Part shown: positions 9,621-20,215 of the stretch, in pieces
How the letters are laid out: each line of letters opens with the position of its first letter
How positions within the stretch are numbered: the stretch's first letter is position 1
Position numbers and translations under genes: made by a program
Notes under the pieces: generated by a model
The model's input: only the letters and a program-made list of their open reading frames with translations
Databases searched by the model: none
Told to the model about the DNA's origin: nothing
Assembly: GCA_040285825.1 (NCBI GenBank)
Contig: JAUPSS010000004.1
Span: 2,522,550-2,586,549 of the forward strand
DNA: 64,000 nt
Reading direction: 5' to 3'
Source of the DNA: Eukaryota sp. TZLM1-RC
Taxonomy: Eukaryota; Metamonada: BaSk clade

Positions 9621-12154
9621 CACAGTTTAAGTGACGCCCATTTCGAGATGAAATTATTTTTGCATTACAACTGGAAATTTACGAATTAAAATATGTTGAG
9701 AACAGCACTTGTCATTGTTGACTTTGAGGTCGAATTGTGTATATTTTGTTTGTAATCTTCAGAATAATTATAAAAGAATAGTAATTATTTGGTCAATAAT
9801 TGCAATAATTGCAATAATTAACGTTTTTGTGACGAACTAGCCACGTTAATAACTTGAAGGGGCTTTACAGAAAAAAATTCTTCAATGGATTTCACAGTTC
9901 ACTTTTTGTCTTTACTAAAACTAACTGATAGAAAGATGGATACGTTAAGTGAAGTTGTTTCAAAAGAATGGGATTTGGAAATTACAATTGGAAGGTTGTA
10001 TACCGACATGGCAAACAGAAAAAACGCAGCAGAAACACCGATATTCGTACGATAGGATGTACAGCACAAAAAGAATTTTATTTGAAAGAAGTTTACCATC
10101 AACATGGAACTAAGTTTCAGCAAATTGGACAACTTGTATGCATAATTAGGTGAGCCAAAACGTTCATTGTTTTTGTCTCCCGTTGATGTTACAGTGCAAC
10201 GTTGTTTTGCTGAACATTGGATTACACTTTTCCAGTTTGTGAATCTTATTATGAGATGATTGATTATTCAAAAGACCTTGCACTTTATTTCAACTCGGAT
10301 TGAAGAATTTGAAAACCTGTAGCTGATGGACAACAATTGTCCAAATATTTGATGAATGTCATTCTTTGCTCATAACAAAGAGTAAGCATATTTTATTAAA
10401 TTTTACGGCCCATATAAAGGCCATCACTAGTGAAGTCTTTTATATACGTATTAGACTAATTGTTCAAAGTACAACAAATGATCTTCAGTTGGAGATACTG
10501 GCGGAAGTAATGAACATATTCGCTGTATTGCACCTAGATGAATCAATGTTGACAAATCACAATGTTTTTCCTCATTCTACATCATGATGTGCCCCTTTAG
10601 AAGCGTTCATAATGAAAATCAACAATCAAGGAAAAACTTTGTCATGATACAAAATATGCGTAGTAACGTTTGAATTCAGCATTCGTGAATTACATGTTGA
10701 AGCTTAAAAAAATTTGTTGCGGGTAGCAAAAAGTATTGGAATGACAAATTAGAATCATGCTGAGACGAAACGAAAGGCCAAAAGGAAACTCGTGAAATTG
10801 GGCTCCATTTCAGCAACCGGGCTTTATCTCAGTATAGGTGGAACAGCTGTTGATACGAAATTACTAATAAGAAATAAGAAATTACTTATTGATCAAAATC
10901 GCTTTCGCTTCTTCACAAAGAGTCTCAAGTGGTTACTATATCTTCATCACAGTAAGATCCATGTGAACAAAAAGCATTACAACTACCTGTTTGTCCTAAT
11001 AGGGTGTAAAAGACGAGTCTGGTGAGTCTTTTGTTTTCAATTACTACATTCAAATGCATAAAAATTGAATCGAATATATGTTTTGTTTTCCAAAGTTGAT
11101 CAATAAAATAACATCTTTTCTATTGTTAGGTTCATACAAAAGATAAAACACGCCACCATTGAAAAACCAAGAAAATACAAATATTTCAATGATTCTTTCA
11201 GAACAGAACCGTGTGAATCTTGTCTACAATGAACAATTTCTCTTTGAATATCCCTTGATCTCAATGAATTTTACTAAAAACGTCACTAAAACCGTGAGTA
11301 CTCTAGAGGAAAAACAAAAGCATTCTCTACAAGGGTTTCAGTACTTGAGAAGAAGAACAGTTATAATAGAGAATGACAGTTGAGAAGTGATAAGATTGGA
11401 CATTTGTGACTTACAATACGACTTCAAAAAATGTCAACCTCGTCAATTGAATTGTTAATGTTTCAGAACTGTTTCTCCTCAATACTCTGTAAATTTTGCC
11501 ACCTATGTTATTAAGCAAATTGGCAAATGGTTAGATTTCAAAATTTTTCAACAAACGATTCAACTTGACCATTTGCTCAACAAAATTCTCAGAACTCAAC
11601 AATGATAAAAATTCACTAGTTTCTTTTCATGAGCTTCAGTCAGAGATCTTCTTAGATATCAATCATTTCAAAAGTTACTATTCTCTTTGAAAAATATTGT
11701 TCCATAAAACACGAAATGCAGCCGCTTTTGTGAGTTCATCAATGAACGTACACAACTGATCACATACAATCCAATCAAATATTGACCATTTCACAGACAT
11801 TGAACTTTTGCTGAACTCTAGTTCAATTGAAGACTGGAGTGTTGGATAATTACAATGAAACAACACCATCCAAAAACAATACAAAACTTGGATTTATTCA
11901 ATGGAAGTGAACAAGATGTCACATTTTGATGGACAGACATTATTTTGAACAACAGAAAAACAGTTGCTAGAGATGTCGGTCAAAAATAAAGAAATAAATA
12001 ATTGATAATTACAGTGTTCGCCAAGCAGTTCTTTTAGAGAAAACAGGATTTATTCTGGTAGGTGGTAACCACATTGGTCAACAATAGGGGATGACAACTC
12101 TTCTTGAAAGTACAGCTAATACACGTTAAAATACAAATTCCACATAGTCTTTAT
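9621..12154. other. Gene-poor region with decayed sequence
   Basis: Several short open stretches (for example 9885-10055, 10366-10587, 10792-11025, and 11678-11884 on the minus strand) but none with a recognisable motif or a consistent continuation. It probably holds old transposon remains next to the hAT relic, which cannot be shown from the sequence alone. The last part (12000-12154) is the 3' flank of RCC1-LRR gene 2. Confidence 0.4.
9885..10055 (+). other. Unidentified 56-codon open reading frame
   Basis: Starts at ATG 9885 and ends at TAG 10053-10055. It includes MDTLSEVVSKEWDLEITIG, with mixed composition typical of coding DNA. After the stop, the same frame continues as DVQHKKNFI, then another stop, then KKFTINMELSFSKLD, as in a decaying gene. 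I do not recognise the protein. Confidence 0.25.
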
Positions 12155-14353
12155 TTAAATGAAGTCACGAAAAATTTCCATCAAAGACCTTTCAGCCGGA
12201 TACTGAATCCACCATGGAAAACAAGATAATTCAACTAAATATTCATTCCTGATTAGTTCAACAGATTGAATTAAACCTTGATTAATATGTTTTGTTGGAG
12301 ATAGGGTAGAATCTGACAGACTGTTGTCGTCAGGTCTGATTAATTGAATGAATTTCAAAGAAGGAAAGTTTTGTTCACTGATATTGCTGGGAATTTTGCA
12401 ATTAATTACCAATTCCTTTAAATAAGGCAATTTTATTTCAAATGAAACAATATTCCATAGCAACAATTCCAATTTAATAATGTCTTCAGGCGCTGGTATT
12501 AGTCCTTCCACAAACGATTCAGCAGAAATGAAACCGTGCAAAACCAACTGTTGTAAAGACGTAAGATAGCTTAGATCAACAACATCAAAATAACCTATAA
12601 GCACTAACTTCACTAGTGAAGTGGGTAATTGTTCTACTTCGAATGGATAATTAAGTTCAAGATGTTTAAGACTTGCAAAATTTGCAGAATTTAAGCTTAA
12701 TATGGAAGGAAGGTCTTGAAAAATTGGCCAACCATCGAGCTTAACAACCTCAACATTTGGGAAATAAGATAATAATTTTGGGTCATAATCAACTTCATTA
12801 TAGTAAACATCAAGTTTTTTAATTCCAGTATTAATTACTTGAGGACCATTAAAAGCATCAGATAATTGCAAATTAAGATCACTAATTTCAAAATTTAAGG
12901 TTAACTCATTAGGATTTTTCAAAAATTCAGAACCATTAATCACTTGTTTAGCAAATTTAGCCACTTTCTTGCTAATTGAACATTTGGTATAGAATCTGGC
13001 TTTTGAATAACAATTGAAACCAAATAATTTTTTCAAAAGATCGAGATATTCAACGTAAATTAATTTGATCAAACCACTAAACATTCTATCCAAAGGTTGT
13101 TTTGAATGATGAAATCTGCCAAGTATTTCAGACCCAAATACTTTGACAGGTTGTGGTCGATCAATCAAATCACCTGCACCTAATTGACCATTATCATTCC
13201 TTCCCCAAGCCCAAGCAGTGTTTTTGTTGTAGGCAAAAAGGAAGCCATGACTGATAGAAATACCTTCTATATTAGTGAAAGCTTCAATGCATCTTGGTTT
13301 ATAGTCAGAATCCTTTTTATAAAATTCACTAACTGTACTCAAATCACCCCAAACAAAAACTTTACCGTTATTATCAATAGCAGCACAAACTCCACCATAA
13401 CCACTAATAGAAACAATATAACTTAACCCTGGAACTTTGGTGGGTTTGGTAGTGAAAGGATCATCACCTCTATCAAACATCCACACTTCACCCTTAATGT
13501 CAATGACCACTAAAAAACAATTGAAAAAAACGGAATTATTAAATATTTGTTGTGGTATTAAATAATTAGAAACAGAAAACTTGGTTACAGAGCTAGTAGT
13601 GGTATTATAATAGAAGAAATCATTATTTCTGTCAATTGCGACAAACAAATCATCATCATTAGAAATAAAAACAATATTATTTAAATCTTCAATAATCTGG
13701 AATGAATTAAATTTACCCCATTTAACAACTTGGCCTTCTTGGGTCAAAGCAAATGAACAATCCTGACCTGCATAAAATTCCTCAATTTTGTAAGGAATTT
13801 CTATATGAGTAAGTGGTAGAGAATGATTTTCAGACATATATATTTGATTATCTTCATTACAACCCCAACCATATAGATTTCCTTCAGAAGAAAGAGCAAG
13901 TGAGTGGCTATACCCAGCTGAAATAGAGACAACGTTTGTTATTGGTAATTTGACCGGTGATTCGATTGCTGCAAAATCAATGTCCAGTAATTGACCTCTT
14001 TCATTGCGTCCCCAACCATAAACATCACCACATAATGTGAGGAGAAGGGTATATCCAAAACCACTGGAAATAAATCGCACTCCAGAGCGCCGATCGATGG
14101 GAACTGAATGGTGATGAAATGGATTTGTCTTGGTTAGAGAACGAAAATCTGATAGTTTGGGATGAACAGAATGTTGTGGTATTTGTTCTCTAGACATGTT
14201 GTCATCAGATAATGTCAAAGAAGATTGTAGAGACATATGTTGAAAAGAAAGGTCTGTTTCCTCCACAGAAGAGGAATCATTTGGGGATTGAGAAGAAGAT
14301 GGTGAGCCAACTTGGAAACATGATTCAGTAGAAAGAGGATGGTAGTGAGTCAT
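12155..14353 (-). CDS. RCC1-repeat plus leucine-rich-repeat protein 2
   Basis: A 732-aa protein; ATG at 14353 (MTHYHPLSTESC). Residues 1-85 are Ser/Gln-rich and probably disordered. About 95-400 is an RCC1-like propeller (DVYGWGRNERGQLLD, NLYGWGCNEDNQI, SFALTQEGQVVKWGK, KVFVWGDLS, TAWAWGRNDNGQLGAGD). About 450-732 is leucine-rich (FASLKHLELNYPF, LVKLVLIGYFD, LQQLVLHGF, LKELVINCKI). It is the paralogue of the 6.8-8.8 kb gene in domain order, block spacing and C-terminal FPWWIQYP. It likely acts as an interaction adaptor; no catalytic motif is seen. The AT-rich 5' flank carries no other gene for 100 bp. Confidence 0.82.
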   Translation of the reverse strand: MTHYHPLSTESCFQVGSPSSSQSPNDSSSVEETDLSFQHMSLQSSLTLSDDNMSREQIPQHSVHPKLSDFRSLTKTNPFHHHSVPIDRRSGVRFISSGFGYTLLLTLCGDVYGWGRNERGQLLDIDFAAIESPVKLPITNVVSISAGYSHSLALSSEGNLYGWGCNEDNQIYMSENHSLPLTHIEIPYKIEEFYAGQDCSFALTQEGQVVKWGKFNSFQIIEDLNNIVFISNDDDLFVAIDRNNDFFYYNTTTSSVTKFSVSNYLIPQQIFNNSVFFNCFLVVIDIKGEVWMFDRGDDPFTTKPTKVPGLSYIVSISGYGGVCAAIDNNGKVFVWGDLSTVSEFYKKDSDYKPRCIEAFTNIEGISISHGFLFAYNKNTAWAWGRNDNGQLGAGDLIDRPQPVKVFGSEILGRFHHSKQPLDRMFSGLIKLIYVEYLDLLKKLFGFNCYSKARFYTKCSISKKVAKFAKQVINGSEFLKNPNELTLNFEISDLNLQLSDAFNGPQVINTGIKKLDVYYNEVDYDPKLLSYFPNVEVVKLDGWPIFQDLPSILSLNSANFASLKHLELNYPFEVEQLPTSLVKLVLIGYFDVVDLSYLTSLQQLVLHGFISAESFVEGLIPAPEDIIKLELLLWNIVSFEIKLPYLKELVINCKIPSNISEQNFPSLKFIQLIRPDDNSLSDSTLSPTKHINQGLIQSVELIRNEYLVELSCFPWWIQYPAERSLMEIFRDFI

Positions 14354-14469
14354 TGTCTTCGATCCAATAACCACTTATAGAAGGCTCGCACACCTTGCAC
14401 TTACTTAAATGGGAAGCTTTATTATTATTATTTTGAGCAACCATTTATTGTTGTTACTTTTTTTAGCTG

Positions 14470-15120
14470 GAATTTTTATTTCTATCTAGAATTCAATATC
14501 CTCCAAACAAGCGTCACTATTACTAAACCTACTCACAGCATTACGTTCATATTCTACACCAATAGCTAAAAGTGCCTTTGAAATCATTGTTGGAATAGAC
14601 TTGAAAATGCAAAAAACAATTCTATTTAACCAGAAAGTGGAATTCATTGTTTTACCAGACCTATTCAGTAACACTTTTTTGAAGTTTTCAAAAAGGTGCA
14701 ACCCTGAAGGTCCAATATTGCCAAAATGAGAAATTGCAAACGGCACAAACTGATATTTCACATGTTCCACTCTACCTAACTGTGCCAAAGGTTCTTCATA
14801 TTTTTTTATCATCTTTTTTTCGGCGTTAAATAACGCCGAATCAGCGGAATACACTAAACGAGCAGCAGAATTTTTGCAAACATCAACTGAGACAACGTCT
14901 ACAACATTGAGAACACCATCGATCCCTGGAGCTACTCAATCTGCCCTTCTTTTACCAAACGAATCATCAGTTTGATCTGAAGACAGCTTACGTACTAATG
15001 GCTCATTAAATGCCTCTATATTGAAACTTTTGCACATGGCATACAATTGATCACGAACTGAGTCATGAACAATTGAGCGATAAGTTATGAAATACTTACA
15101 GTTTAAAATATGGGAAAGCG
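14470..15120 (-). mobile_element. Non-LTR retrotransposon fragment, family C
   Basis: The minus strand encodes the C-terminal part of a family A/B-like element: KYQFVPFAISHFGNIGPSG and FWLNRIVFCIFKSIPTMI (14486-14854), with further homologous but broken sequence up to about 15120 (including a C-K-Y-F-I-T-Y region equivalent to the CKHFITF zinc motif). It ends with a short Glu-Asp-Ile-Glu-Phe tail like its relatives. It differs enough from A and B to be its own family. It is truncated at the 5' side and inactive. Confidence 0.75.
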
Positions 15121-15600
15121 TAACAACACTCTTGCAACACTCTTGTAGTTACTTGTTGATAATGTTTTTTGAATATACTTTTTACTTTTTTACTTTTTTG
15201 AATTTATTATTATTATTATCTTGAAGTTACACTCTTCAAGCACGGTTTGTTCTACTTGAGTAAATTTTCTCAGAACAATTTTCATCTGTTATCAGCCGAA
15301 TGGTTGATTGAGCAGCAAAGGTGAAGCATAGTTTGATGATCAGCATACTCATTATCAGAAAGGTTGATTACTGCAGTGTCATTGTGACGGTTTACAGTGA
15401 CGAATTGTGTTCAATACCCATCATCTCAAAGTTAACAACTTGCCTAAAACATTCTTGATTCTGCTAGTTTGTTTCTAATTTTGGGGATGATTACAAAATA
15501 ATTCAGCGAACCAAAGAAGTGGAAAATCAGAGTGTTGTTGAAATTGTAGATTAAATAAATGTAATATACAGCACACATTTATTCAAACACGTTTTCATGT
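15121..15600. other. Intergenic with simple repeats
   Basis: Contains a doubled CAACACTCTTG motif near 15130-15150 and T/A-rich simple sequence near 15175-15215. No coding signal seen. Confidence 0.4.
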
Positions 15601-15775
15601 CAACAATCAACACTTAGCTTGCAATAAACTTGAATCACCAACCATTGTATTTCTATTTTTCAATTCCAAAAACAAGCATGCACAAGATTTTCTAGCAGAA
15701 AAAGTAATGGTCCAATGCTTCAAAAGCAAATTCTTTAAAAAACGTCCTTTTTTGCAGATATGACCGTTACCAGCA
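15601..15775 (+). repeat. Dispersed repeat, part A, copy 1
   Basis: Resembles 23311-23500 along its length: same start (CAATCAACACTTAGCTT versus GAATCAACACTTAGCTT), a middle block with TTTTCTAG, and the same end (GTTACC-A/G-GCAT). A shorter related stretch lies near 37365-37402. In the 23-kb copy, part A is followed after 13 bp by part B; here B lies at 18641-18754, with a non-LTR element between. A minus-strand reading frame (15607-15852) is probably incidental. Confidence 0.6.
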
Positions 15776-15995
15776 TATTTTCTCCCACCCTTCATACCCC
15801 CTCTGTTTTTCGTTCGTTGTTGTACTTTTATGAAAGAAAAACCGCCAGTCAATTTTTCTTGGCTGATTTGGGTTATGAAGATATAGAATTTTAACCTTGT
15901 CGTATAGTTTTTTTATTTAAATAAATATAAATATATTAAAAAAAATTTTTTTATATTAATATATTTTTATTCAACAACAAATATGAAATACACAA

Positions 15996-17180
15996 TTAAA
16001 ACTCCACATCCTCAAAACCTGCCTCCCCTACATCAAAACAATTAATCGCTAAAGATTCAGAAAATTTCCCAAAAGAAGATAGTGAATCAGAAATTATTGT
16101 TACCATTCCCTTAAAAATAGAAAATACAATCCTGTTTTGCCAGTAAACACGATTGAAAATTCTTCCAGTTCTTTCCTTTACAACTACAACAAAATCCTCA
16201 AGGAAAGCCATGGCAGCCTTACCTAGAGATCCAAGCAAAGAAAAAACATATGGACACAAATTATATTGGGCATGAGAATTTTCATTAACCGAGGAAATGG
16301 GTTTCGCATATTTAGCAATTTTATATTTTTCGCCTGCAAGAAGAGGATTATTTACATCTGAGTTAATGAAATGTTCGTTAGAGGAATTACAAGGGTCAAT
16401 AGACATGGCGTCCAAAATAGTAAAACTACCATTTAAACCAGGAACAACTAGATCACCTCTAGTCAGACCCATAGAAGCTCTGTTGTAACGCGTACTATCA
16501 ATATGGGGATCATCAAGAATTAATTTTGATAACAGCGGTTCTAAAAAGGAATCTACACGATATGATTTGCACATTACATAAATTTGGTCCCTGACGTTAT
16601 TATGCACTTTGCTTCTAAACGTAATGAAATGTTTACAGTTCAAAAGATGAGTAAACAAAAGAGGTTTACCACATTTACAAGTTAAATGATTGGGCAAATT
16701 GTTTGGCCACAGAAAACAACGAAAACGCATGTTTAGAAGCCATTCATTGTCTTTTAACAAAAGTCCATAAACAGAGGGAACTTGAGTTACTAAAGCAGCA
16801 GCTGAACTATCACGAATATCCTTTAAAAAATTACCGAAAGCGGGATTTTTAGTTTTGGCCAAGCCTAGTCTTACTTCATAATCCAAGCCTTCATATAATT
16901 TAACCAGATGGTGCTGAAGCTTTTTCAAGCAAAAACGTAAATTTGGAAGTGAACGGGTGGGAATTTCTTGAACATTTTGAGGAAAACACTGAATCCAGAT
17001 ATCACTAGGCAAATTTTCTAATTCAAATTGCAGTTGATTCAAGTAAAAATTTGATTCACCATTGATCAGATGAACATCAAAAGGGAACCTTTGGAAAAAT
17101 TCAAAAACAAAATTTTTACCACCTCCCAAAAATGCTGCGTAATACAGAATCGAAGATTTGGTGAATCCAATTCCACCCAA
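15996..17180 (-). pseudogene. Family A element: RT C-terminus, CCHC-like zinc motif and restriction-like endonuclease
   Basis: A 394-codon open stretch. After a thumb-like region come CKCGKPLLFTHLLNC (a Cys-x-Cys...His-x3-Cys zinc motif), RSKVHNNVRDQIY, then RGDLVVPGLNGSFTILDAM with spaced Asp residues and a following Lys-rich stretch. That order (zinc motif, then R-x-D...D) is the restriction-enzyme-like endonuclease layout of the R2/R4/NeSL-type non-LTR elements, rather than the N-terminal APE endonuclease of L1-type elements. Together with 17344-18522 it would be one polyprotein. Confidence 0.75.
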
Positions 17181-17343
17181 ATCTGCTGAACAAAATACAT
17201 GACTTCGAATTAAAGATTCATTTACTTCTAATAAAGAAAAAAAAATTTGACTCGAAGATTGTTAAAAGATCTGCAAAAATTGAGAGATACCAAAGGGGGA
17301 GTTGACCTTAAAATATGAGTGAATTTTCCAGAATAAAAAATTT

Positions 17344-18522
17344 TTAAAATAAAAAATTTGATGTGTTTCTCAATGTCACATTCAGCAATAAAACTAAGAT
17401 CCTTGTCAAACTTCTCCAAAAATTGTTTAACTGGGAATAAATTTCATCCAAATTGCCAAGCCAACATCGAAGAAACTTAAAAGCTTGTTGGTCATAATTG
17501 ATAAAAGGAATCTGAGCTCCACCAATCATCAAAGATTGTTTTTCTCTACCAATCAAGAGACATTTAAATGGGTTCAAAGCTAAACCAATTTCTTTGTATT
17601 TCGCCGCAATGTCTTCAGAAACCCTAGAAATGCTTTCAAAAGAACCAATAATAGAAATGTCATCCATATAGGCAACAATACGCAAATCAGGGAAATCTTG
17701 TTGTGTCATTTTAATAATATTATGAATAGCCAAACAAAACAGCAAAGGGCCAAGAGGATCACCTTGTTTCACACCAGAAGAAGATTCAAGGGTAAAGGAG
17801 TCAAAAATTAAGTCTGATTTTTTTCCATAAAATAAATAAAAATATGCAGAAAGTTCAGGAAAATCATGAAGAAGCACATCAAAAATACAATTACGTTTCA
17901 CAGAATTGAAAACATTTTTGAAATCCAAATTGAAAATATATTGATGTTGTTGACTATTGAAAAAAACATCTGAAGTCATTGAAGCAACAGAAGCACCTTC
18001 AACAGTTTTTATACCAAATTGGAAAGGCTTCAAATAGTCCCTTGCTTTAGTAGAAATTCTGTTAAAAATAAGCGAAGAAAGCAATCTGGTTAATGACTCT
18101 CCGATAGCAATTGGTCTAACTCCATCAGGTTTGTCACCTTTACCAGGTTTAACTAAAGCAACTAAACGGGCAGCAGTCAATTCAGGCGGAGGAACATAAT
18201 TTAAACACATTAAATTTTGAAAATAGGAAGCAAGATCCTCAACAATTTCAGGAGCATTTTTACAGGCAGTTTTTAACAAATCAAAGGAAATGCCTGAAGG
18301 ACCAGCAGCTTTTCCTTTTGGTAATTTAGCAACGGCATTCAATACTTCTTGAGCCTGAAATGGATTTTCGAGCCAATATTGACAAATAGAAGGCTTACTG
18401 GGGCAAAAATGTTCAGTTGGATGGAGGGATTTCAATTTTTCAACAGTTTCGAGATTGGTATCAGCCAGTTTTCCCGAAAAAATATTTTTTAATCCGCTTC
18501 CATATCTACCTCTCAAAAACAA
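17344..18522 (-). pseudogene. Family A element: reverse transcriptase domain
   Basis: A 392-codon open stretch with KLPKGKAAGPSGISFDLL, FQFGIKTVEGASVA, FNLDFKNVFNSVKR, SSGVKQGDPLGPLLFCLAIH and VAYMDDISIIGSF, the standard order of non-LTR RT blocks 1-5. The catalytic box is YMDD, where most non-LTR elements have F/Y-A-D-D. The stretch begins at a TTG with no upstream ATG. It breaks at 17344 through frame changes before the thumb. Confidence 0.8.
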
Positions 18523-18640
18523 TTTTCTTGCTTGAAAAGATGAATTAGCTTTTCTCTGTTTTGGTTTTTAATTAATTTTCTTCTTATTCTTTTTGGCAAA
18601 GAATATTAAAAAAAGAAATTACCTGCATCAACATAATACA

Positions 18641-18754
18641 CATTCACAAACAGATAACACCACGGGTTATCAAACTGTAACAACCTTGATAATCATGTTA
18701 TTAAATTAATGACAAATGTCTTTTGACACATTTTGACCTCCCACTTTTTGAGTT
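18641..18754 (+). repeat. Dispersed repeat, part B, copy 1 (like the malic enzyme 5' flank)
   Basis: Shares ACATTCACAAACAGA and, nearly unbroken, the 40-odd bases from TGACAAATGTCTTTTGAC to CACTTTTTGAGTT with 23514-23602. The second copy ends 33 bp before the malic enzyme start codon, so this one may be a stray copy of that promoter region or a repeat that supplied it. Confidence 0.6.
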
Positions 18755-19024
18755 AGAGTTGAACTGTTTAATACAAGAATTGATTTTGTTAAAAATGTTA
18801 CAATTGAGGTACACTTCAGCAGATTTGAAGAAAAATCCAAATTCATAACAAATTTTGAATATATCTGCCAAAGAATGATTGTACCTCTATTTTCGGTAAT
18901 AACAATCAAATGCTGATGGCTAAAAGTTCGAAAAAAATTAAATTACTGGACATTAAAGGATCATTTGCACAAAAATGACAACCGCAAAGCAGAACTTTCA
19001 ACATTAAGTCTAGAAACAGTCTAA
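18755..19024. other. Intergenic 3' of the RING gene
   Basis: AT-rich; no gene or known repeat recognised apart from the part B repeat just before it. Confidence 0.4.
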
Positions 19025-20140
19025 TTATAAACCACTGGCCCAGACAATGGCATTGGCAAACAATAAGGATGCATCCGGAGTATCATCATAATGGTGGTAT
19101 TCAAGAACATCACTACGTCGCCAGCTTACACAATTAAACTCAACAACTCTCCCACCATTGCTAATGTCATTCTTAACAATCAAGGGAGTGCCATACAGTG
19201 AAGCAACCGTCCTACCATTCACTCTCCTGGCACCTTCTGCATAATAATTAATAGCAAAACCATCAACACCGGCGAAAAGTTCATCACGTGGGCTTGAGAA
19301 TTCAATGAAGTCACAATCATCAGTCAAGTCATCATCATCGTGATAAATAAAATCTGCTTCACCATCCTTAAGACACTGGTATCTGAAACCAGTCTTATCG
19401 GGAAATGTATTGAACATAACCAAACCTTTACCACTATTGACAAGCCTATTTAGGCATTCTGAAGGATATTGGAGGTCCTCAGTGTCCATTAAAACAACAT
19501 GATAGTCCGATAACTCTGAATATCTACGCATATAAGATCTATGAGGAATAATAGTAACGTCAAACGTTTGGTGCGATACCCTGAATGCATTTTCCAAGTC
19601 TTGTATGAATGAGTGAATGTGATTATCACGTTTCCAGACACCAACTCTTAAACGTTGGCGTGTGGAAGTTGATATGTGCAATTTATTCGGATGTGTGGCC
19701 TGTGACAGTGCTTCAAGTTGCATGTTTTCCTTTTCAATTAACAATCGCTTCTCCCTTTCCCCCTCAGCAGAAAGTGTGTGTTGAGTGTGAGAGTGTTCTG
19801 CAAAAGGAACAACCTTGTGTGTTGCAAGCACTTTGATCTAATGGATAAAGCGAGAACAACCTGTACAGTAACCTTTCTGACAATTAGCACAAAAAACATC
19901 ACTGGATGCTTTCTCGCACTCAAAACAAACGGGACGAGCTGCATTTGCAGCATTGATGGCATCTCGCAATGCAATATTTACTCGCAGAGTGTGAGGATCA
20001 ATACGTTTTCTGCACTGGGGGCACGTTTGCTTTATCTTGATCCAGTTGGATATACATGCATAACAAGAACTGTGCCCACAAGATAGGGCTACAGGGTCTT
20101 TCATTATTTCCGAGCATACCCCACAGTTGAAGTGCGACAT
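19025..20140 (-). CDS. RING / B-box protein with C-terminal amidotransferase-like domain, interrupted by one in-frame TAG
   Basis: From ATG 20140 the frame covers 371 codons with a single TAG at codon 101 (19838-19840). Residues 6-47 are a C3HC4 RING (CGVCSEIMKDP, CGHSSCYACI, CPQCRKRI), typical of ubiquitin E3 ligases. About 72-112 is a B-box-like zinc finger (CFECEKASSDVFCANC, CTGCSRFIH, then after the stop KVLATHKVVPF), so the stop lies inside a zinc domain. A short coiled coil follows, then about 163-371 is a Rossmann-like domain (RVGVWKRDN, YHVVLMDTED, LVNSGKGLVMFN, PLIVKNDI, LLFANAIVWASG). The same domain ends the BTB protein at 41.3 kb. Without the stop this would be a TRIM-like E3. The stop could be a recent nonsense mutation, a sequencing error or read-through. 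Confidence 0.75.
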
Positions 20141-20192
20141 TGAAGAAGGCAATTTAAAGACAAAATCAATCGATTATTTTTAGTTCAAAAAA

Positions 20193-20208
20193 TCCACTTC
20201 CATTTCCA
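20193..20208 (+). repeat. Target-site duplication (left) of the family D non-LTR element
   Basis: TCCACTTCCATTTCCA, repeated exactly at 22288-22303. It lies 53 bp before the RING gene's start codon, in that gene's 5' flank. Confidence 0.85.
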
Positions 20209-20215
20209 CGAGATT

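Larger units (their letters stand above)
15900..18570 (-). mobile_element. Non-LTR retrotransposon, family A, longest copy
   Basis: The most complete family A element: reverse transcriptase (17344-18522), then thumb, zinc motif and endonuclease (15996-17180), then a 3' tail shared with 1159-1862. Both protein halves are open but in different frames, with several small lesions around 17180-17440, so it is inactive. The 5' end cannot be placed; no ATG opens the frame before a TAA near 18565. It sits between parts A and B of a dispersed repeat. Confidence 0.85.

Noticed and set aside
11678-11884. 68-codon minus-strand frame as a gene
   Set aside because: No recognisable motif and surrounded by decayed sequence; kept only as part of an unassigned region.
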